Of a stretch of DNA of 64,000 nucleotides, positions 16,020-25,140 are shown in pieces. The position numbers and the translations under genes were made by a program. The notes beneath the pieces are model-generated. The model saw only the letters and a program-made list of their open reading frames with translations. It was not told the DNA's origin and did no database searches. Origin of the DNA: Streptomyces sp. 130 (GTDB lineage Bacteria; Actinomycetota; Actinomycetes; Streptomycetales; Streptomycetaceae). Every line of letters starts with the position of its first letter. Position 1 is the stretch's first letter. The stretch is from assembly GCF_007096885.1 (NCBI RefSeq), contig NZ_VJNO01000007.1, forward strand, positions 161,074 to 225,073. Direction: 5' to 3'.

Positions 16020-17212
16020 GCCGCCTCCCGCCCGGTCCGGTCCAGCGGCAGCGTCAGCGCGACGGCGGTGCCCTGGCCGGGCGCCGACTCGACGCTCAGG
16101 GTGCCGCCGAGCGACCGGGCCCGGGCGCGCATCGCGGGCAGCCCGAAGCCGCCGGACTCCGTGGCGCCGGCCGCCGGGGCATCCTGCGCGAAGCCGCGTC
16201 CGTCGTCCACCACGTCCAGCGACACCGAGGTCTCCATGAAGCTCAGCGTGATCTCCGCCCGCCCCGCCCCGGCGTGCCGCACGGTGTTGGCCAGCGCCGA
16301 CTGGGCGGCCCGCAGCAACGCCACCTCGTACGGCGTGGGCAGCTCCACCGGCGTGCCGCTGACCGCGAACCGCACGGTGAGCGCGGGTGTCGTGGAGCGG
16401 ACCGACAGCCGTTCCAGGGCGGCCGTCAGCGAGCCGTTCTCCAGGTCCGGCGGGGTCAGCGCGCGGACGAAGCGACGGGCCTCGGCGAGGTTGTCCTGCG
16501 CCGCCTCGCGCGCCCGGTGCACATGGGCGGCGGCCGGGGCGTCCTCGGGCAGCACCCGTTCGGCCGCGCGCAGCAGCAGCTGGATGGAGGACAGGCCCTG
16601 GGCGAGGGTGTCGTGGATCTCCCGGGCCAGCCGTTCGCGCTCCGCGAGGGTGCCGGCGGCGCGCTCCGCCCCGGCCAGCTCCGCACGCGTCGCGACCAGC
16701 TCCTCGATGAGCTCACGGCGCCGCTCGCTCTCCCGGAACAGCGCCTCGTAGCCGAGGACCGTGGCGACGGCGACGGCCGCGCCGAGCAGCGGGCCGATGA
16801 AGGTGCCGGGCGTGACCGCCCGCCCGTGCAGCAGGAAGCCCGCGATGGCGGCGCCCGCCGTCACCGCCACCGCGGGCAGGCCCCAGCGCGTCGGCAGCAG
16901 GTGCAACTGGAGGAAGTAGAGCGGGAAGGCCACCCACAGCGCGTCCGGCGACAGCACCAGCAGCGCCGCCCACAGCCCCCCGAGCACCGCGAGCCACTCG
17001 GCGCCCGCCCGGGTCCCCGGCCGCACGGCCCCGGCCGCCGCGCCCGCCGCGTACACCGCCGCCAGCACCCCGGCGACGGCGGTGACCGCGCCGGGGCGCG
17101 CACCGCCGTCGGAGAACGCCTTGACGGCGGTGAGCGCCAGCAGGCCGAGCATCAGCCCGTGCAGGCACAGCCGCAGCGCGGCGGCGACCGGGGGATGGAC
17201 ACGCGTTTCCAT
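16016..17212 (-). CDS. Sensor histidine kinase (HisKA_3 type)
   Basis: A membrane kinase of 398 residues from ATG 17212 (METRVHPP). The open frame extends further upstream but without plausible start support. Hydrophobic segments fill about residues 10-140, four to six transmembrane helices. A coiled region with [18 protein letters not shown] (phosphoacceptor His) follows at about 205-220, then an HATPase_c domain with N box ([15 protein letters not shown]), DDGRGFA, and [16 protein letters not shown]. It partners the response regulator that overlaps its stop codon. The signal is unknown; linkage to an ABC exporter suggests envelope stress or drug sensing. Confidence 0.9.
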   Translation of the reverse strand: METRVHPPVAAALRLCLHGLMLGLLALTAVKAFSDGGARPGAVTAVAGVLAAVYAAGAAAGAVRPGTRAGAEWLAVLGGLWAALLVLSPDALWVAFPLYFLQLHLLPTRWGLPAVAVTAGAAIAGFLLHGRAVTPGTFIGPLLGAAVAVATVLGYEALFRESERRRELIEELVATRAELAGAERAAGTLAERERLAREIHDTLAQGLSSIQLLLRAAERVLPEDAPAAAHVHRAREAAQDNLAEARRFVRALTPPDLENGSLTAALERLSVRSTTPALTVRFAVSGTPVELPTPYEVALLRAAQSALANTVRHAGAGRAEITLSFMETSVSLDVVDDGRGFAQDAPAAGATESGGFGLPAMRARARSLGGTLSVESAPGQGTAVALTLPLDRTGREAA

Positions 17213-17289
17213 GATGAATTCAGCGTAGGCGCAGGCCGCCCGGGGCCGGTCAACCGAAAGGTTGATGTCGTCACCAGCCCGGGGGCGAT

Positions 17290-17310
17290 GTTTCCGGAGC
17301 GGGCGGAAAC
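17290..17310 (+). promoter_or_regulatory. Inverted repeat in the kinase/exporter divergent promoter
   Basis: GTTTCCG and CGGAAAC form a perfect 7-bp inverted repeat with a 7-base spacer, ending 12 bases before the exporter permease ATG and 78 bases before the kinase gene start. Symmetry and position fit a binding site for the dimeric LuxR-type response regulator of this locus. Confidence 0.6.
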
Positions 17311-17322
17311 GACGCTGGGTCC

Positions 17323-18396
17323 ATGTTCGTCGCATGGAGAGACCTACGGTTCGCCAAGGGCCGGTTCGCCCTGATGGGCACGGTGATCGTGCTGATCACC
17401 CTGCTCGTGGGCCTGCTGTCCGGCCTGACCGCCGGGCTGGCCCGGGAGAACACCTCGGCCGTCACCGGGCTGGACGCCGACCACCTGGCGTTCGCCGCCC
17501 CGCCGGACGGCCGGGCGGTGTCCTTCACCGACTCGTCCGTCGGCGAGGACGCCGTACGCGCATGGGCCGGGCAGCCCGGAGTGGCCGCCGCGCACCCGCT
17601 CGGCATCCGCACCCTGCACGCCACCGCCGATGGGAAGCGCACCGCCGCCGTCTCCGCGTTCGGCGTCGAGCCCGGCAGCGGCCTGGCGCCCGCCCGGATC
17701 GGCCCGGGCGAGGTCGTGCTCTCGCGCGGGGGCGCCGACGAGCTGGGCGTGCGCCCCGGCGACCGGCTGGCCCTCGGCGGGCGGGCGGTCACCGTGGCCG
17801 CCGTCGCGGGCGACGCCTCGTACAGCCACACCCCGGTCGTCTGGACCGACCTCGCCGACTGGCGGCGGTCCGCGAGCGGGGACGGGGACGGGCGCGCGAC
17901 CGTGATCGCCCTGTCCACCGATGGCGCCGACCTGGCCGCCGGTGACCGGGCGGCCGGCACCCGCACGCTCTCGCTGGACGACTCGCTGACCGCCATCGGC
18001 TCCTATCAGGCGGAGAACGGCTCCCTCCAGCTGATGCGCGGCTTCCTCTTCGCCATCTCCGCCCTGGTCATCGGCGCGTTCTTCACCGTCTGGACGATCC
18101 AGCGCAGCGGTGACGTCGCCGTGCTCAAGGCGCTGGGGGCCTCGACGCCGTATCTCCTGCGGGACGCGCTCGGCCAGGCCGTCGTGATGCTCGTCGTCGG
18201 TACGGGCCTGGGCACCCTCCTCGCCTCCGGCATCGGCGCCCTGGTCTCCGGCGGGGCCGTGCCGTTCGTCCTGGACGCGGCGACGGTCCTCGTCCCGGCC
18301 GCCGTGATGATCGCCCTCGGCGCGGCCGGGGCGGCCCTGTCCATCCGGCGGATCACCGCCGTCGACCCGCTCACCGCGCTCGGGAGTGCCCGATGA
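17323..18396 (+). CDS. ABC transporter permease (FtsX/MacB type)
   Basis: A 357-residue permease of the FtsX family. There is an N-terminal transmembrane helix (about 15-42), a long extracytoplasmic domain (about 45-235), then three transmembrane helices in the last 120 residues, where VLKALGAS and VDPLTALGSAR are the usual cytoplasmic FtsX motifs. With the ATPase encoded immediately downstream (ATGA overlap) it should form a MacB-like exporter or envelope mechanotransmission complex. It is transcribed divergently from a histidine kinase/response regulator pair, as in regulated export systems. Confidence 0.9.
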   Translation: MFVAWRDLRFAKGRFALMGTVIVLITLLVGLLSGLTAGLARENTSAVTGLDADHLAFAAPPDGRAVSFTDSSVGEDAVRAWAGQPGVAAAHPLGIRTLHATADGKRTAAVSAFGVEPGSGLAPARIGPGEVVLSRGGADELGVRPGDRLALGGRAVTVAAVAGDASYSHTPVVWTDLADWRRSASGDGDGRATVIALSTDGADLAAGDRAAGTRTLSLDDSLTAIGSYQAENGSLQLMRGFLFAISALVIGAFFTVWTIQRSGDVAVLKALGASTPYLLRDALGQAVVMLVVGTGLGTLLASGIGALVSGGAVPFVLDAATVLVPAAVMIALGAAGAALSIRRITAVDPLTALGSAR

Positions 18397-19079
18397 CCCT
18401 CACGCTCACCGATGTCACCCTCACCTACCCGGACGGCGACGGGCGGCTCACCGCGCTGGACCGCGTCGCGCTCGACGTGCCCGCCGGCACCCTCACCGCC
18501 GTCGTCGGCCCGTCCGGCTCCGGCAAGTCGAGCCTTCTCGCGGTGGCGGCCACCCTGGTCGCCCCGGACGACGGGGCGGTCGTCGTCGCCGGCACGGCCA
18601 CCACGGGGCTCGGGCGCGCGGAGAAGGCGGCGCTGCGCCGGGAGCGCGTCGGCGTCGTCTTCCAGCAGCCCAACCTGCTCCCGTCCCTCACCGCCGTCGA
18701 ACAGCTCCAGGTCATGACCCATCTGTCGGGCCGCCGGGCCGGGGCCGCCCGGGCCCGGGCGCTGGACCTGCTGGAAGCGGTCGGTCTCGCCGGGCAGGCC
18801 GGCCGCAGGCCCCACCAGCTCTCCGGCGGGCAGCGCCAGCGGATCAACATCGCCCGGGCCCTGATGAACGACCCGGCCCTGCTGCTCGTGGACGAGCCGA
18901 CCAGCGCCCTGGACCACGAGCGCGGCGCGGCCGTCCTGGACCTGCTGGTGACGCTCACCCGGCAGCGGTCCACGGCGACGGTCCTGGTCACGCACGACCG
19001 CGCCCACCTGGACCGGGCGGACCGGACGGTCACGATGCGCGACGGCCGCCTGACGGCACCGGCACCGGCACCGGCCTGA
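18393..19079 (+). CDS. ABC transporter ATP-binding protein (MacB/LolD type)
   Basis: A 228-residue ATPase. Walker A is GPSGSGKSS (about 38-46), the Q loop is VFQQPNLLPSL, the signature is LSGGQRQRI (about 143-151), Walker B is LLLVDEPTSALD, and the switch His lies in VLVTHD. It pairs with the FtsX-type permease whose stop codon it overlaps by four bases. The tail is a short Ala-Pro run. Substrate unknown. Confidence 0.93.
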   Translation: MTLTLTDVTLTYPDGDGRLTALDRVALDVPAGTLTAVVGPSGSGKSSLLAVAATLVAPDDGAVVVAGTATTGLGRAEKAALRRERVGVVFQQPNLLPSLTAVEQLQVMTHLSGRRAGAARARALDLLEAVGLAGQAGRRPHQLSGGQRQRINIARALMNDPALLLVDEPTSALDHERGAAVLDLLVTLTRQRSTATVLVTHDRAHLDRADRTVTMRDGRLTAPAPAPA

Positions 19080-19123
19080 GCCGGCGCCGGCCCGGAACGG
19101 CGGCGGGCCCGCCGCACGGCCGC

Positions 19124-19924
19124 TCAGCCCGCCGCCCCGCTGCTCGCCAGCGCGTCCGACAGCTCCCTGGCCGCCTGCTGGAGGATCGGCACGATCCGCT
19201 CGGTGGCCGCCTCGGTGACCCGGCCCGCCGGGCCGGAGATCGAGATCGCGGCGGCGGTGGGGGAGTCGGGCACCGAGACCGCCAGGCACCGGACCCCTAT
19301 CTCCTGTTCGTTGTCGTCCACCGCGTAACCCACCCGGCGCACCTGCTCCAGCGCCTCCAGGAAACCGTCCGGCGTGGTGATCGTCTTCTCGGTGGCGGCG
19401 GGCATCCCGGTGCGGGCGAGCAGGGCGCGCACCTCGTCCGGCGGGGTGTGCGCGAGCAGCGCCTTGCCGACGCCCGTGGAGTGCGGCAACACCCGGCGGC
19501 CCACCTCGGTGAACATGCGCATCGAGTGCTTGGACGGCACCTGCGCCACGTAGACGATCTCGTCGCCGTCGAGCAGCGCCATGTTGGCCGTCTCGCCGGT
19601 CTCCTCGACCAGCCGGGCCAGATAGGGGCGGGCCCAGGTGCCGAGCAGCCGGGCGGCGGACTCGCCGAGGCGGATCAGGCGGGGGCCGAGCGCGTAACGC
19701 CGGTTGGGCTGCTGACGTACGTAACCGCACAGGACCAGCGTGCGCATCAGGCGGTGGATCGTGGGCAGCGGGAGTCCGCTGCTCGCGGAGAGCTCGCTCA
19801 GGCCGACCTCGCCCCCCGCGTCGGCCATCCGCTCCAACAGGTCGAAGGCGCGTTCAAGGGACTGCACACCACCGCTGGAACCGGCGGGCTTGGAGTCGGA
19901 AGTGCTGGCGTGGGACGGCGGCAC
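19124..19924 (-). CDS. allR: IclR-family transcriptional regulator, probable allantoin regulator AllR
   Basis: A 266-residue IclR regulator from GTG 19924, which has AAAGGA eight bases upstream; an in-frame TTG at 19954 would add ten residues but lacks such a site. The N-terminal winged helix (about 20-80) contains LSELSASSGLPLPTIHRLMRTLV. The C-terminal effector domain (about 95-255) has the usual STGVGKALLA loop. It is divergent from allantoinase and near malate synthase, the arrangement of AllR, which represses allantoin genes and releases DNA on binding allantoin or glyoxylate-type ligands. Identification as AllR rests on family plus context. Confidence 0.83.
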   Translation of the reverse strand: MPPSHASTSDSKPAGSSGGVQSLERAFDLLERMADAGGEVGLSELSASSGLPLPTIHRLMRTLVLCGYVRQQPNRRYALGPRLIRLGESAARLLGTWARPYLARLVEETGETANMALLDGDEIVYVAQVPSKHSMRMFTEVGRRVLPHSTGVGKALLAHTPPDEVRALLARTGMPAATEKTITTPDGFLEALEQVRRVGYAVDDNEQEIGVRCLAVSVPDSPTAAAISISGPAGRVTEAATERIVPILQQAARELSDALASSGAAG

Positions 19925-20108
19925 GTCAACGGTCCTTTCGAAGCGGAGGAGCAAGGCAGCAGCCTACCGGGCCCTTTCCGGCCGGCCCACAGCCGATGGC
20001 AGCCGTCATGGCCGGTCAGCGCCCGTTTGTCCGGGTGTCCGCAGGCCGCGCGGCACCCCGGCCGCGGACCGCCTGGCCCATTCTACGTTCCGTACTCCGA
20101 AAACATCC

Positions 20109-20123
20109 TTCTACTTTGTGGAA
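20109..20123 (+). promoter_or_regulatory. Putative AllR operator 1 (TTCTA-N5-TGGAA)
   Basis: TTCTACTTTGTGGAA is a 15-base imperfect palindrome in the divergent allR/allB region, 116 bases before the allantoinase start. It resembles the aceB site at 14180-14194 and has the same outer half-sites as the site near the second IclR gene (40141-40155). Confidence 0.6.
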
Positions 20124-20199
20124 ACCTCCAGAGCGGGCCCGGAGCCGGCGGGCTGCCGGGGAGAGGTCTTGACGGGCCGCGCCGCCGAGTGAAGACTCC

Positions 20200-20216
20200 T
20201 TCAACAGTTCGTTGAA
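20200..20216 (+). promoter_or_regulatory. Putative AllR operator 2 (TTCAAC-N5-GTTGAA)
   Basis: TTCAACAGTTCGTTGAA is a perfect 6-bp inverted repeat with a 5-base spacer, ending 22 bases before the allantoinase GTG. The related 17-base site at 14196-14212 upstream of aceB agrees at 13 of 17 positions. Its location over the start region suits repression. Confidence 0.65.
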
Positions 20217-20238
20217 AAGTGCGAAGTGAGGAGCACCG

Positions 20239-21588
20239 GTGGCCGGTCCCGACGTGAAGCTGCTACTGCGCTCGACGCGCGTCGTCACCCCCGAGGGGAC
20301 CCGGCCCGCATCGGTCGCCGTCACCGGCGGGACCATCGACGCCGTTCTGCCGTACGACACCGGGGCCCCGGCCGGTGCCCGCGTCGAGGACTTCGGGGAC
20401 GACGTCCTGCTGCCCGGCCTCGTGGACACCCACGTCCATGTGAACGACCCCGGCCGCACCGAGTGGGAGGGCTTCTGGACCGCCACCCGCGCGGCGGCGG
20501 CCGGCGGCATCACCACGCTGCTCGACATGCCGCTCAACTCGCTGCCGCCCACCACCACGGTCGAGAACCTGCGGATCAAGCAGGGCGTCGCCGAGCCCAA
20601 GGTGCACGTCGACACCGGCTTCTGGGGCGGCGCGATCCCGACGAACGTCAAGGACCTGCGCCCGCTGTACGAGGCCGGGGTGTTCGGTTTCAAGTGCTTC
20701 CTGTCGCCGTCCGGCGTCGAGGAGTTCCCGGAGCTGGACCAGGAGCAGCTGGCCCGGTCCATGGCTGAGATCGCCGGCTTCGGCGGGCTGCTCATCGTGC
20801 ACGCCGAGGACCCCCACCACCTGGCCGCCGCGCCGCAGCGGAGCGGCCCCGCCTACGCCGACTTCCTGGCGTCCCGGCCGCGCGACGCGGAGAACACCGC
20901 GATCGAGGGCCTGATCGCCCACGCCCGCCGGCTGAACGCCCGCGTCCACGTCCTGCACCTCTCCTCCAGCGACGCGCTGCCGCTGATCGCCGCCGCCCGG
21001 CGCGAGGGTGTCCGGCTCACCGTCGAGACCTGCCCGCACTTCCTCACCCTCACCGCCGAGGAGGTCCCGGACGGGGCCACCGAGTTCAAGTGCTGCCCGC
21101 CCATCCGGGAGGCCGTCAACCAGGACGCGCTGTGGCAGGGGCTCGCGGACGGCACCATCGACTGCATCGTCTCCGACCACTCGCCGTGCACCACCGACCT
21201 CAAGACCCCGGACTTCGCCTCCGCCTGGGGCGGGATCTCCTCCCTCCAGCTCGGCCTGCCCGCCATCTGGACCGAGGCCCGCCGGCGCGGCCACACCCTG
21301 GACGACGTCGCCCGCTGGATGTCCGCCGCCCCCGCCGCCCTGGCCGGGCTGCACCACAAGGGCGCCATCGAGGCGGGCCGCGACGCCGACTTCGCGGTCC
21401 TGGCGCCGGACGCCACCTTCACCGTCGACCCGGCCGAGCTCTTCCACCGCAACCAGGTCACCGCCTACGCCGGGCGCACCCTGCACGGAGTGGTGCGCTC
21501 CACCTGGCTGCGCGGCGTACGCATCGCCGCCGACGGCGTCCTCTCCGAACCCACCGGCCGCCTCCAGACGAGGGACCCCCGAGCATGA
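20239..21588 (+). CDS. allB: Allantoinase
   Basis: A 449-residue allantoinase hydrolysing allantoin to allantoate, the first ring-opening step of ureide use. GTG at 20239 follows GAGGAG. The cyclic amidohydrolase fold is shown by [11 protein letters not shown] (His65 and His67, metal ligands), the lysine in FGFKCFL (about 152, carboxylated bridging Lys), the His in IVHAED (about 186), HVLHLSSS (about 242), and CIVSDHSPC with the metal-ligand Asp (about 315). The last 50 residues form the small beta domain. It is probably repressed by the divergent IclR regulator. Confidence 0.95.
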   Translation: MAGPDVKLLLRSTRVVTPEGTRPASVAVTGGTIDAVLPYDTGAPAGARVEDFGDDVLLPGLVDTHVHVNDPGRTEWEGFWTATRAAAAGGITTLLDMPLNSLPPTTTVENLRIKQGVAEPKVHVDTGFWGGAIPTNVKDLRPLYEAGVFGFKCFLSPSGVEEFPELDQEQLARSMAEIAGFGGLLIVHAEDPHHLAAAPQRSGPAYADFLASRPRDAENTAIEGLIAHARRLNARVHVLHLSSSDALPLIAAARREGVRLTVETCPHFLTLTAEEVPDGATEFKCCPPIREAVNQDALWQGLADGTIDCIVSDHSPCTTDLKTPDFASAWGGISSLQLGLPAIWTEARRRGHTLDDVARWMSAAPAALAGLHHKGAIEAGRDADFAVLAPDATFTVDPAELFHRNQVTAYAGRTLHGVVRSTWLRGVRIAADGVLSEPTGRLQTRDPRA

Positions 21589-21617
21589 CGGCCCGCCACA
21601 CCGAACACGGCGGCTGA
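21585..21617 (+). pseudogene. Ten-codon open frame overlapping the allB stop, possible remnant of the next allantoin gene
   Basis: An ATG overlapping the allB stop (ATGA) opens [10 protein letters not shown] and then stops. This is where allantoicase normally begins in a coupled allB operon. The coupling start is still present but no allantoicase body follows; the next gene is an unrelated aldo/keto reductase on the other strand. I read it as a possible deletion scar, though it may be chance. Confidence 0.35.
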
Positions 21618-21638
21618 CCTCCCGGGGGCCCCGGGGCG

Positions 21639-22469
21639 TCAGAACTCCTCGTGCTCCTCGGGGTCCCCGCCGAACCGCTCCCGCCGCCCGTTCGAGATCC
21701 GCCCCAGCTCCTCGGGCGTCAGCTCGAAGCCGAACAGGTCCAGGTTCTCCCGCTGCCGCCCCGGATCGGCCGACTTGGGGATCGGTACGGCCCCGAGCTG
21801 GGTGTGCCAGCGCAGCACCGCCTGGCCCGGGGTGACGCCGTGCGCCTCGGCGACCGCCACCACCTCCGGGTCGGCCAGCAGGTCCCGGCCGCGCCCCAGC
21901 GGGCTCCAGCTCTGCGTGACGATCCCCATCGCGGCGTGCGCCGCGCGCAGCTCCTCCTGGGGCAGCCGGGGGTGCAGCTCGATCTGGTTGACCGCGGGCA
22001 CCACGCCCGTCTCCTCCTCCAGCCGCCTCAGATGCCCGGCGGTGAAGTTGGAGACCCCGATCGACCGGACGAGCCCGTCCTCGCGCAGCTTGACGAGCGC
22101 CCGCCAGGTGTCCACGTAGAGGCCCACCCTGGGCAGCGGCCAGTGGATGAGATAGAGGTCCACGTAGTCCAGGCCGAGGTTGCTCCGGGACTCCTCGAAG
22201 GAGGCCAGCGTCTTCTCGTAGCCGTGGTGCCGGCCGGGCACCTTGGTCGTGACGAAGACCTCCTCGCGCGGGACTCCGCTACGGGCGACGCCGCGCCCCG
22301 TACCGGTCTCGTTGCCGTAGTTCAGCGCGGTGTCCACGAGCCGGTAGCCGAGGTCCAGGGCCCCGGACACCGCCTTCTCCGCCGCGTCGTCGTCCAGCGG
22401 GTAGGTGCCGAGCCCGACCGCCGGGATCGTATGGCCGTCGTTCAGGGTGTGCACCGGGATACCGGACAT
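21639..22469 (-). CDS. Aldo/keto reductase
   Basis: A 276-residue NADPH-dependent aldo/keto reductase from ATG 22469, with GAAGGGA upstream. Family signatures are VGLGTYPL, GYRLVDTALNYGNE with the catalytic Asp/Tyr (about 46-60), the Lys in VTTKVPG (about 78), LIHWPLP with the active-site His (about 108), GVSNF, and the cofactor-binding IPKSADPGRQREN near 235. Its convergent position beside allB shows no functional link. Substrate unknown; single-subunit barrel enzyme of normal length. Confidence 0.92.
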   Translation of the reverse strand: MSGIPVHTLNDGHTIPAVGLGTYPLDDDAAEKAVSGALDLGYRLVDTALNYGNETGTGRGVARSGVPREEVFVTTKVPGRHHGYEKTLASFEESRSNLGLDYVDLYLIHWPLPRVGLYVDTWRALVKLREDGLVRSIGVSNFTAGHLRRLEEETGVVPAVNQIELHPRLPQEELRAAHAAMGIVTQSWSPLGRGRDLLADPEVVAVAEAHGVTPGQAVLRWHTQLGAVPIPKSADPGRQRENLDLFGFELTPEELGRISNGRRERFGGDPEEHEEF

Positions 22470-22635
22470 GATCGTCCCTTCTCGTCGCCTGCCGTTACGG
22501 ACACGCCTTGCTGCCAGCGTAGGCGTGGAGGCGCCGGGCCGCCGGATCGTCCCCGGCCGCCCGGTAGCGTGAGCCTTCCCCCGTGCGAGCCGGTGCCGTC
22601 TCCACGTCGTCCCCGTGGAGAGAGCAGGAGCCCAG

Positions 22636-23565
22636 GTGTCCTCCGCCGCCGTCCCCGCCCCCGTCCTGGCCCCGCCGCGCCGGGCCTGGCTCACCGATCT
22701 GCCCGTCCTGCTGGTCGCGGTGGTCTGGGGGTCCAGCTATCTCGCCGCCAAGGGCATCACCACCCCGCGGACCGTCGTCGCCGTGCTCGTGCTGCGGTTC
22801 GCCGTCGTGCTGCCCGTGCTCGCGGTCGCGGGGTGGCGCGGGCTGCGCGCGCTGAGCGCCGCGCAGCGGCGGGGCGCCGGGCTGCTGGGCCTGGTGCTCA
22901 GCGGGATCTTCCTCGTGGAGACGTACGGCATCGTGCACACCTCGGCGACCAACGCCGGGCTCATCATCAGCCTCACCATGATCTTCACCCCGCTCGCCGA
23001 GGCCGCCGTCACCCGCACCCGGCCGACCGGGTCCTTCCTGGCCGCCGCCGGGCTCAGTGTGGCCGGGGTGGTGCTGCTGACCCAGAGCGGCGGATTCACC
23101 AGCCCCTCGGCCGGTGACCTGCTCATGCTGGCCGCCGCCCTCGCCCGGACCCTGCACGTGCTGCTCATGGCCCGGATCAAGTCGGTCGAGGGCGCGGACG
23201 CGCTGTCCCTGACGACCGTGCAGCTCGGCAGCGCCGTCGCCGTCTTCGCCCTGCTGGCCGCCGCCCCGGGGACGGGCGAGGCGCCCTGGACGGTCGCCGC
23301 CGGATTCGGGGCCCGCGAGTGGGGCGGACTGCTCTTCCTCTCGGTGTTCTGCACGCTCTTCGCGTTCTTCGTCCAGATGTGGTCCGTACGCCGCACCTCG
23401 CCCTCCCGGGTCAGCCTGCTGCTCGGTACGGAACCGCTGTGGGCCGCCGCCGCCGGCATCGCGATCGGCGGCGAGCGCCCGGGCCTCGCCGGGGCGGCGG
23501 GGGCCGTGCTGGTGCTGGCCGGAACGGCCTGGGGGCGGCGCAGCGCGGGCCGGGGCGCGCGCTGA
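22636..23565 (+). CDS. EamA/DMT-family transporter
   Basis: A 309-residue inner-membrane protein with about ten hydrophobic helices arranged as two EamA repeats. The first repeat has VVWGSSYLAAKG near the start; the second starts near residue 155 and ends with the ERPGLAGAAGAVLVLAG signature. GTG at 22636 is preferred because AGGAG lies five bases upstream. Drug/metabolite exporters of this family move amino acids, nucleosides or toxic metabolites; the substrate is not readable. Divergent from the aldo/keto reductase. Confidence 0.88.
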   Translation: MSSAAVPAPVLAPPRRAWLTDLPVLLVAVVWGSSYLAAKGITTPRTVVAVLVLRFAVVLPVLAVAGWRGLRALSAAQRRGAGLLGLVLSGIFLVETYGIVHTSATNAGLIISLTMIFTPLAEAAVTRTRPTGSFLAAAGLSVAGVVLLTQSGGFTSPSAGDLLMLAAALARTLHVLLMARIKSVEGADALSLTTVQLGSAVAVFALLAAAPGTGEAPWTVAAGFGAREWGGLLFLSVFCTLFAFFVQMWSVRRTSPSRVSLLLGTEPLWAAAAGIAIGGERPGLAGAAGAVLVLAGTAWGRRSAGRGAR

Positions 23566-23570
23566 CCGGC

Positions 23571-23774
23571 TCACTCCTTGATCGCGTCCGCCGCGACCAT
23601 CACGGCCGCGCCCGCCACCACCAGCACGATCGACACGAAGAGCGGATACTCCGAGGCGAACGGCAGCCGCCGCCACAGGTTGAAGAAGCGGAACCAGTCC
23701 AGCCACACATGCAGCAGCCCGGCGACCCCCTGGACGAAGACCAGGAAGCCCACCGTCTCGCAGAATTTCTTCAT
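23571..23774 (-). CDS. Small membrane protein
   Basis: A 67-residue protein with two likely transmembrane helices (about 8-28 and 42-62) separated by a short Trp/Phe/Arg loop containing WLDWFRFFN; the tail is AADAIKE. ATG at 23774. It is divergent from the histidine kinase gene and convergent, five bases away, with the EamA transporter. No family recognised. Its position upstream of a two-component system suggests it may be regulated by it or sense with it. Confidence 0.65.
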   Translation of the reverse strand: MKKFCETVGFLVFVQGVAGLLHVWLDWFRFFNLWRRLPFASEYPLFVSIVLVVAGAAVMVAADAIKE

Positions 23775-23919
23775 GCCCCGAGCCTGGCCGCCGGGGCACC
23801 GCCACCGCGTCGGCCGGTGGGCTGCCCGCCGGGTCCGAAAGTCTCCGTCTCCGCGACTTCGGTCGCTCCCGCGCCCCGGAGACCCAAAACCCGCCGCCCA
23901 CGTGCGTAGCTTTGTCGAC

Positions 23920-25140
23920 ATGACGCGTACGGAGTACCCCTGGCTGCTGCCCTCGGCGATGGCCGGACCCGAGCTGCCGGGCGACCGCGGCCGGTCCCGC
24001 CGCACCGTGCGGGACTGGGCCGTCGACCTCACGGCGTTCCTCTGCGCGGCCGGCATCGGCCTGGCGACGCTCGCCACGATCGAGGCCGACCCCACCACCC
24101 CGAACGCCTTCGTGCTGGTCGACTCGCTCGTCGGCGCCGCCGCCTGCTGCGCCCTGTGGTTCCGGCGCCGCTGGCCGGTCGGGCTCGCCGCGGCCCTGAC
24201 CCTGCTGTCCACGATCGAGCCGGTCGCGGCGGGCGCCCTGCTGGTCGCGCTGTTCAGCGTGGCCGTCCACCGGCCGTTCCGCCCGGCCGCCCTGGTCGGC
24301 GCCCTGGCCCTGGCCGTCACCCCCGTACAGCCGTATCTGCGCCCCGACCCGAACTCGTCGTTCCTGGAGTCCACCGTCATCGGGCTCCTGCTGATCCTGC
24401 TGGTCCTCAGCTGGGGCATGATCGTGCGCTCCCGGCGCCAGCTCGTCGTCTCCCTCCGGGAACGCGCCGTCCGCGCCGAGACCGAGGCGGCCCTCCGCGC
24501 CGAGCAGGCCCAGCGGCTCGCCCGCGAGGAGATCGCCCGGGAGATGCACGACGTGCTCGCCCACCGGCTGACCCTGCTCAGCGTCCACGCCGGCGCCCTG
24601 GAATTCCGGCCCGACGCGCCCCCCGCCGAGGTCGGCCGCGCCGCCGGGGTCATCCGGGACAGCGCGCACGAGGCGCTCCAGGACCTCCGCGAGATCATCG
24701 GCGTACTCCGCGGCCCCCGCGACGGCGACCCCGACGGCAACCGCCCCCAGCCCACCCTCGCCACCCTCGACGCGCTCGTCGCCGAGTCCCGGGAGGCGGG
24801 CATGAAGGTCGTCCTCGACAACCGCCTCGCCGACCCCGACGCCGTGCCCGCCGCCTCCGGGCGCACCGTCTACCGCATCGCCCAGGAGGCGCTGACCAAC
24901 GCCCGCAAGCACGCCCCCGGCACCGAGGTCACCGTCGCCGTCACCGGCGGACCCGGGGAGGGCATCACCGTGGACGTGCGCAACCCGGCCCCCACCGAAC
25001 CCTTCACCCCGGTCCCCGGCTCCGGCCAGGGGCTCATCGGCCTCACCGAACGGGCCACCCTCGCCGGGGGCCGCCTCGACCACGGGCCCGCCCCCGGCGG
25101 CGGGTTCGCGGTGCGGGCCTGGCTACCGTGGGCGTCATGA
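23920..25140 (+). CDS. Sensor histidine kinase (HisKA_3 type)
   Basis: A 406-residue membrane kinase from ATG 23920 (MTRTEYPW). Four to five hydrophobic helices occupy about 30-170, followed by a linker and the dimerisation helix with the phosphoacceptor His in EMHDVLAHRLTLLSVHAGAL (about 207-226). The HATPase_c domain includes RIAQEALTNARKHAPG (N box) and GQGLIGLTERATLAGG. TAGCTT lies shortly before the ATG and there is little leader, so the mRNA may be nearly leaderless. Its stop overlaps the response regulator start (ATGA). Confidence 0.9.
   Translation: MTRTEYPWLLPSAMAGPELPGDRGRSRRTVRDWAVDLTAFLCAAGIGLATLATIEADPTTPNAFVLVDSLVGAAACCALWFRRRWPVGLAAALTLLSTIEPVAAGALLVALFSVAVHRPFRPAALVGALALAVTPVQPYLRPDPNSSFLESTVIGLLLILLVLSWGMIVRSRRQLVVSLRERAVRAETEAALRAEQAQRLAREEIAREMHDVLAHRLTLLSVHAGALEFRPDAPPAEVGRAAGVIRDSAHEALQDLREIIGVLRGPRDGDPDGNRPQPTLATLDALVAESREAGMKVVLDNRLADPDAVPAASGRTVYRIAQEALTNARKHAPGTEVTVAVTGGPGEGITVDVRNPAPTEPFTPVPGSGQGLIGLTERATLAGGRLDHGPAPGGGFAVRAWLPWAS

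Larger units (their letters stand above)
19925..20238. other. Divergent allR/allB intergenic region
   Basis: This 314-base non-coding interval separates the IclR gene from allantoinase. Besides the two dyads noted separately it contains a less GC-rich segment (about 20090-20125, TACGTTCCGTACTCCGAAAA) likely to hold promoter elements for both directions. I see no RNA gene or small open frame with a ribosome binding site here. Confidence 0.5.

Noticed and set aside
22615..22635. Earlier start of the EamA transporter at 22615
   Set aside because: The GTG at 22636 has a well-spaced AGGAG; the upstream GTG has none and adds a polar stub.
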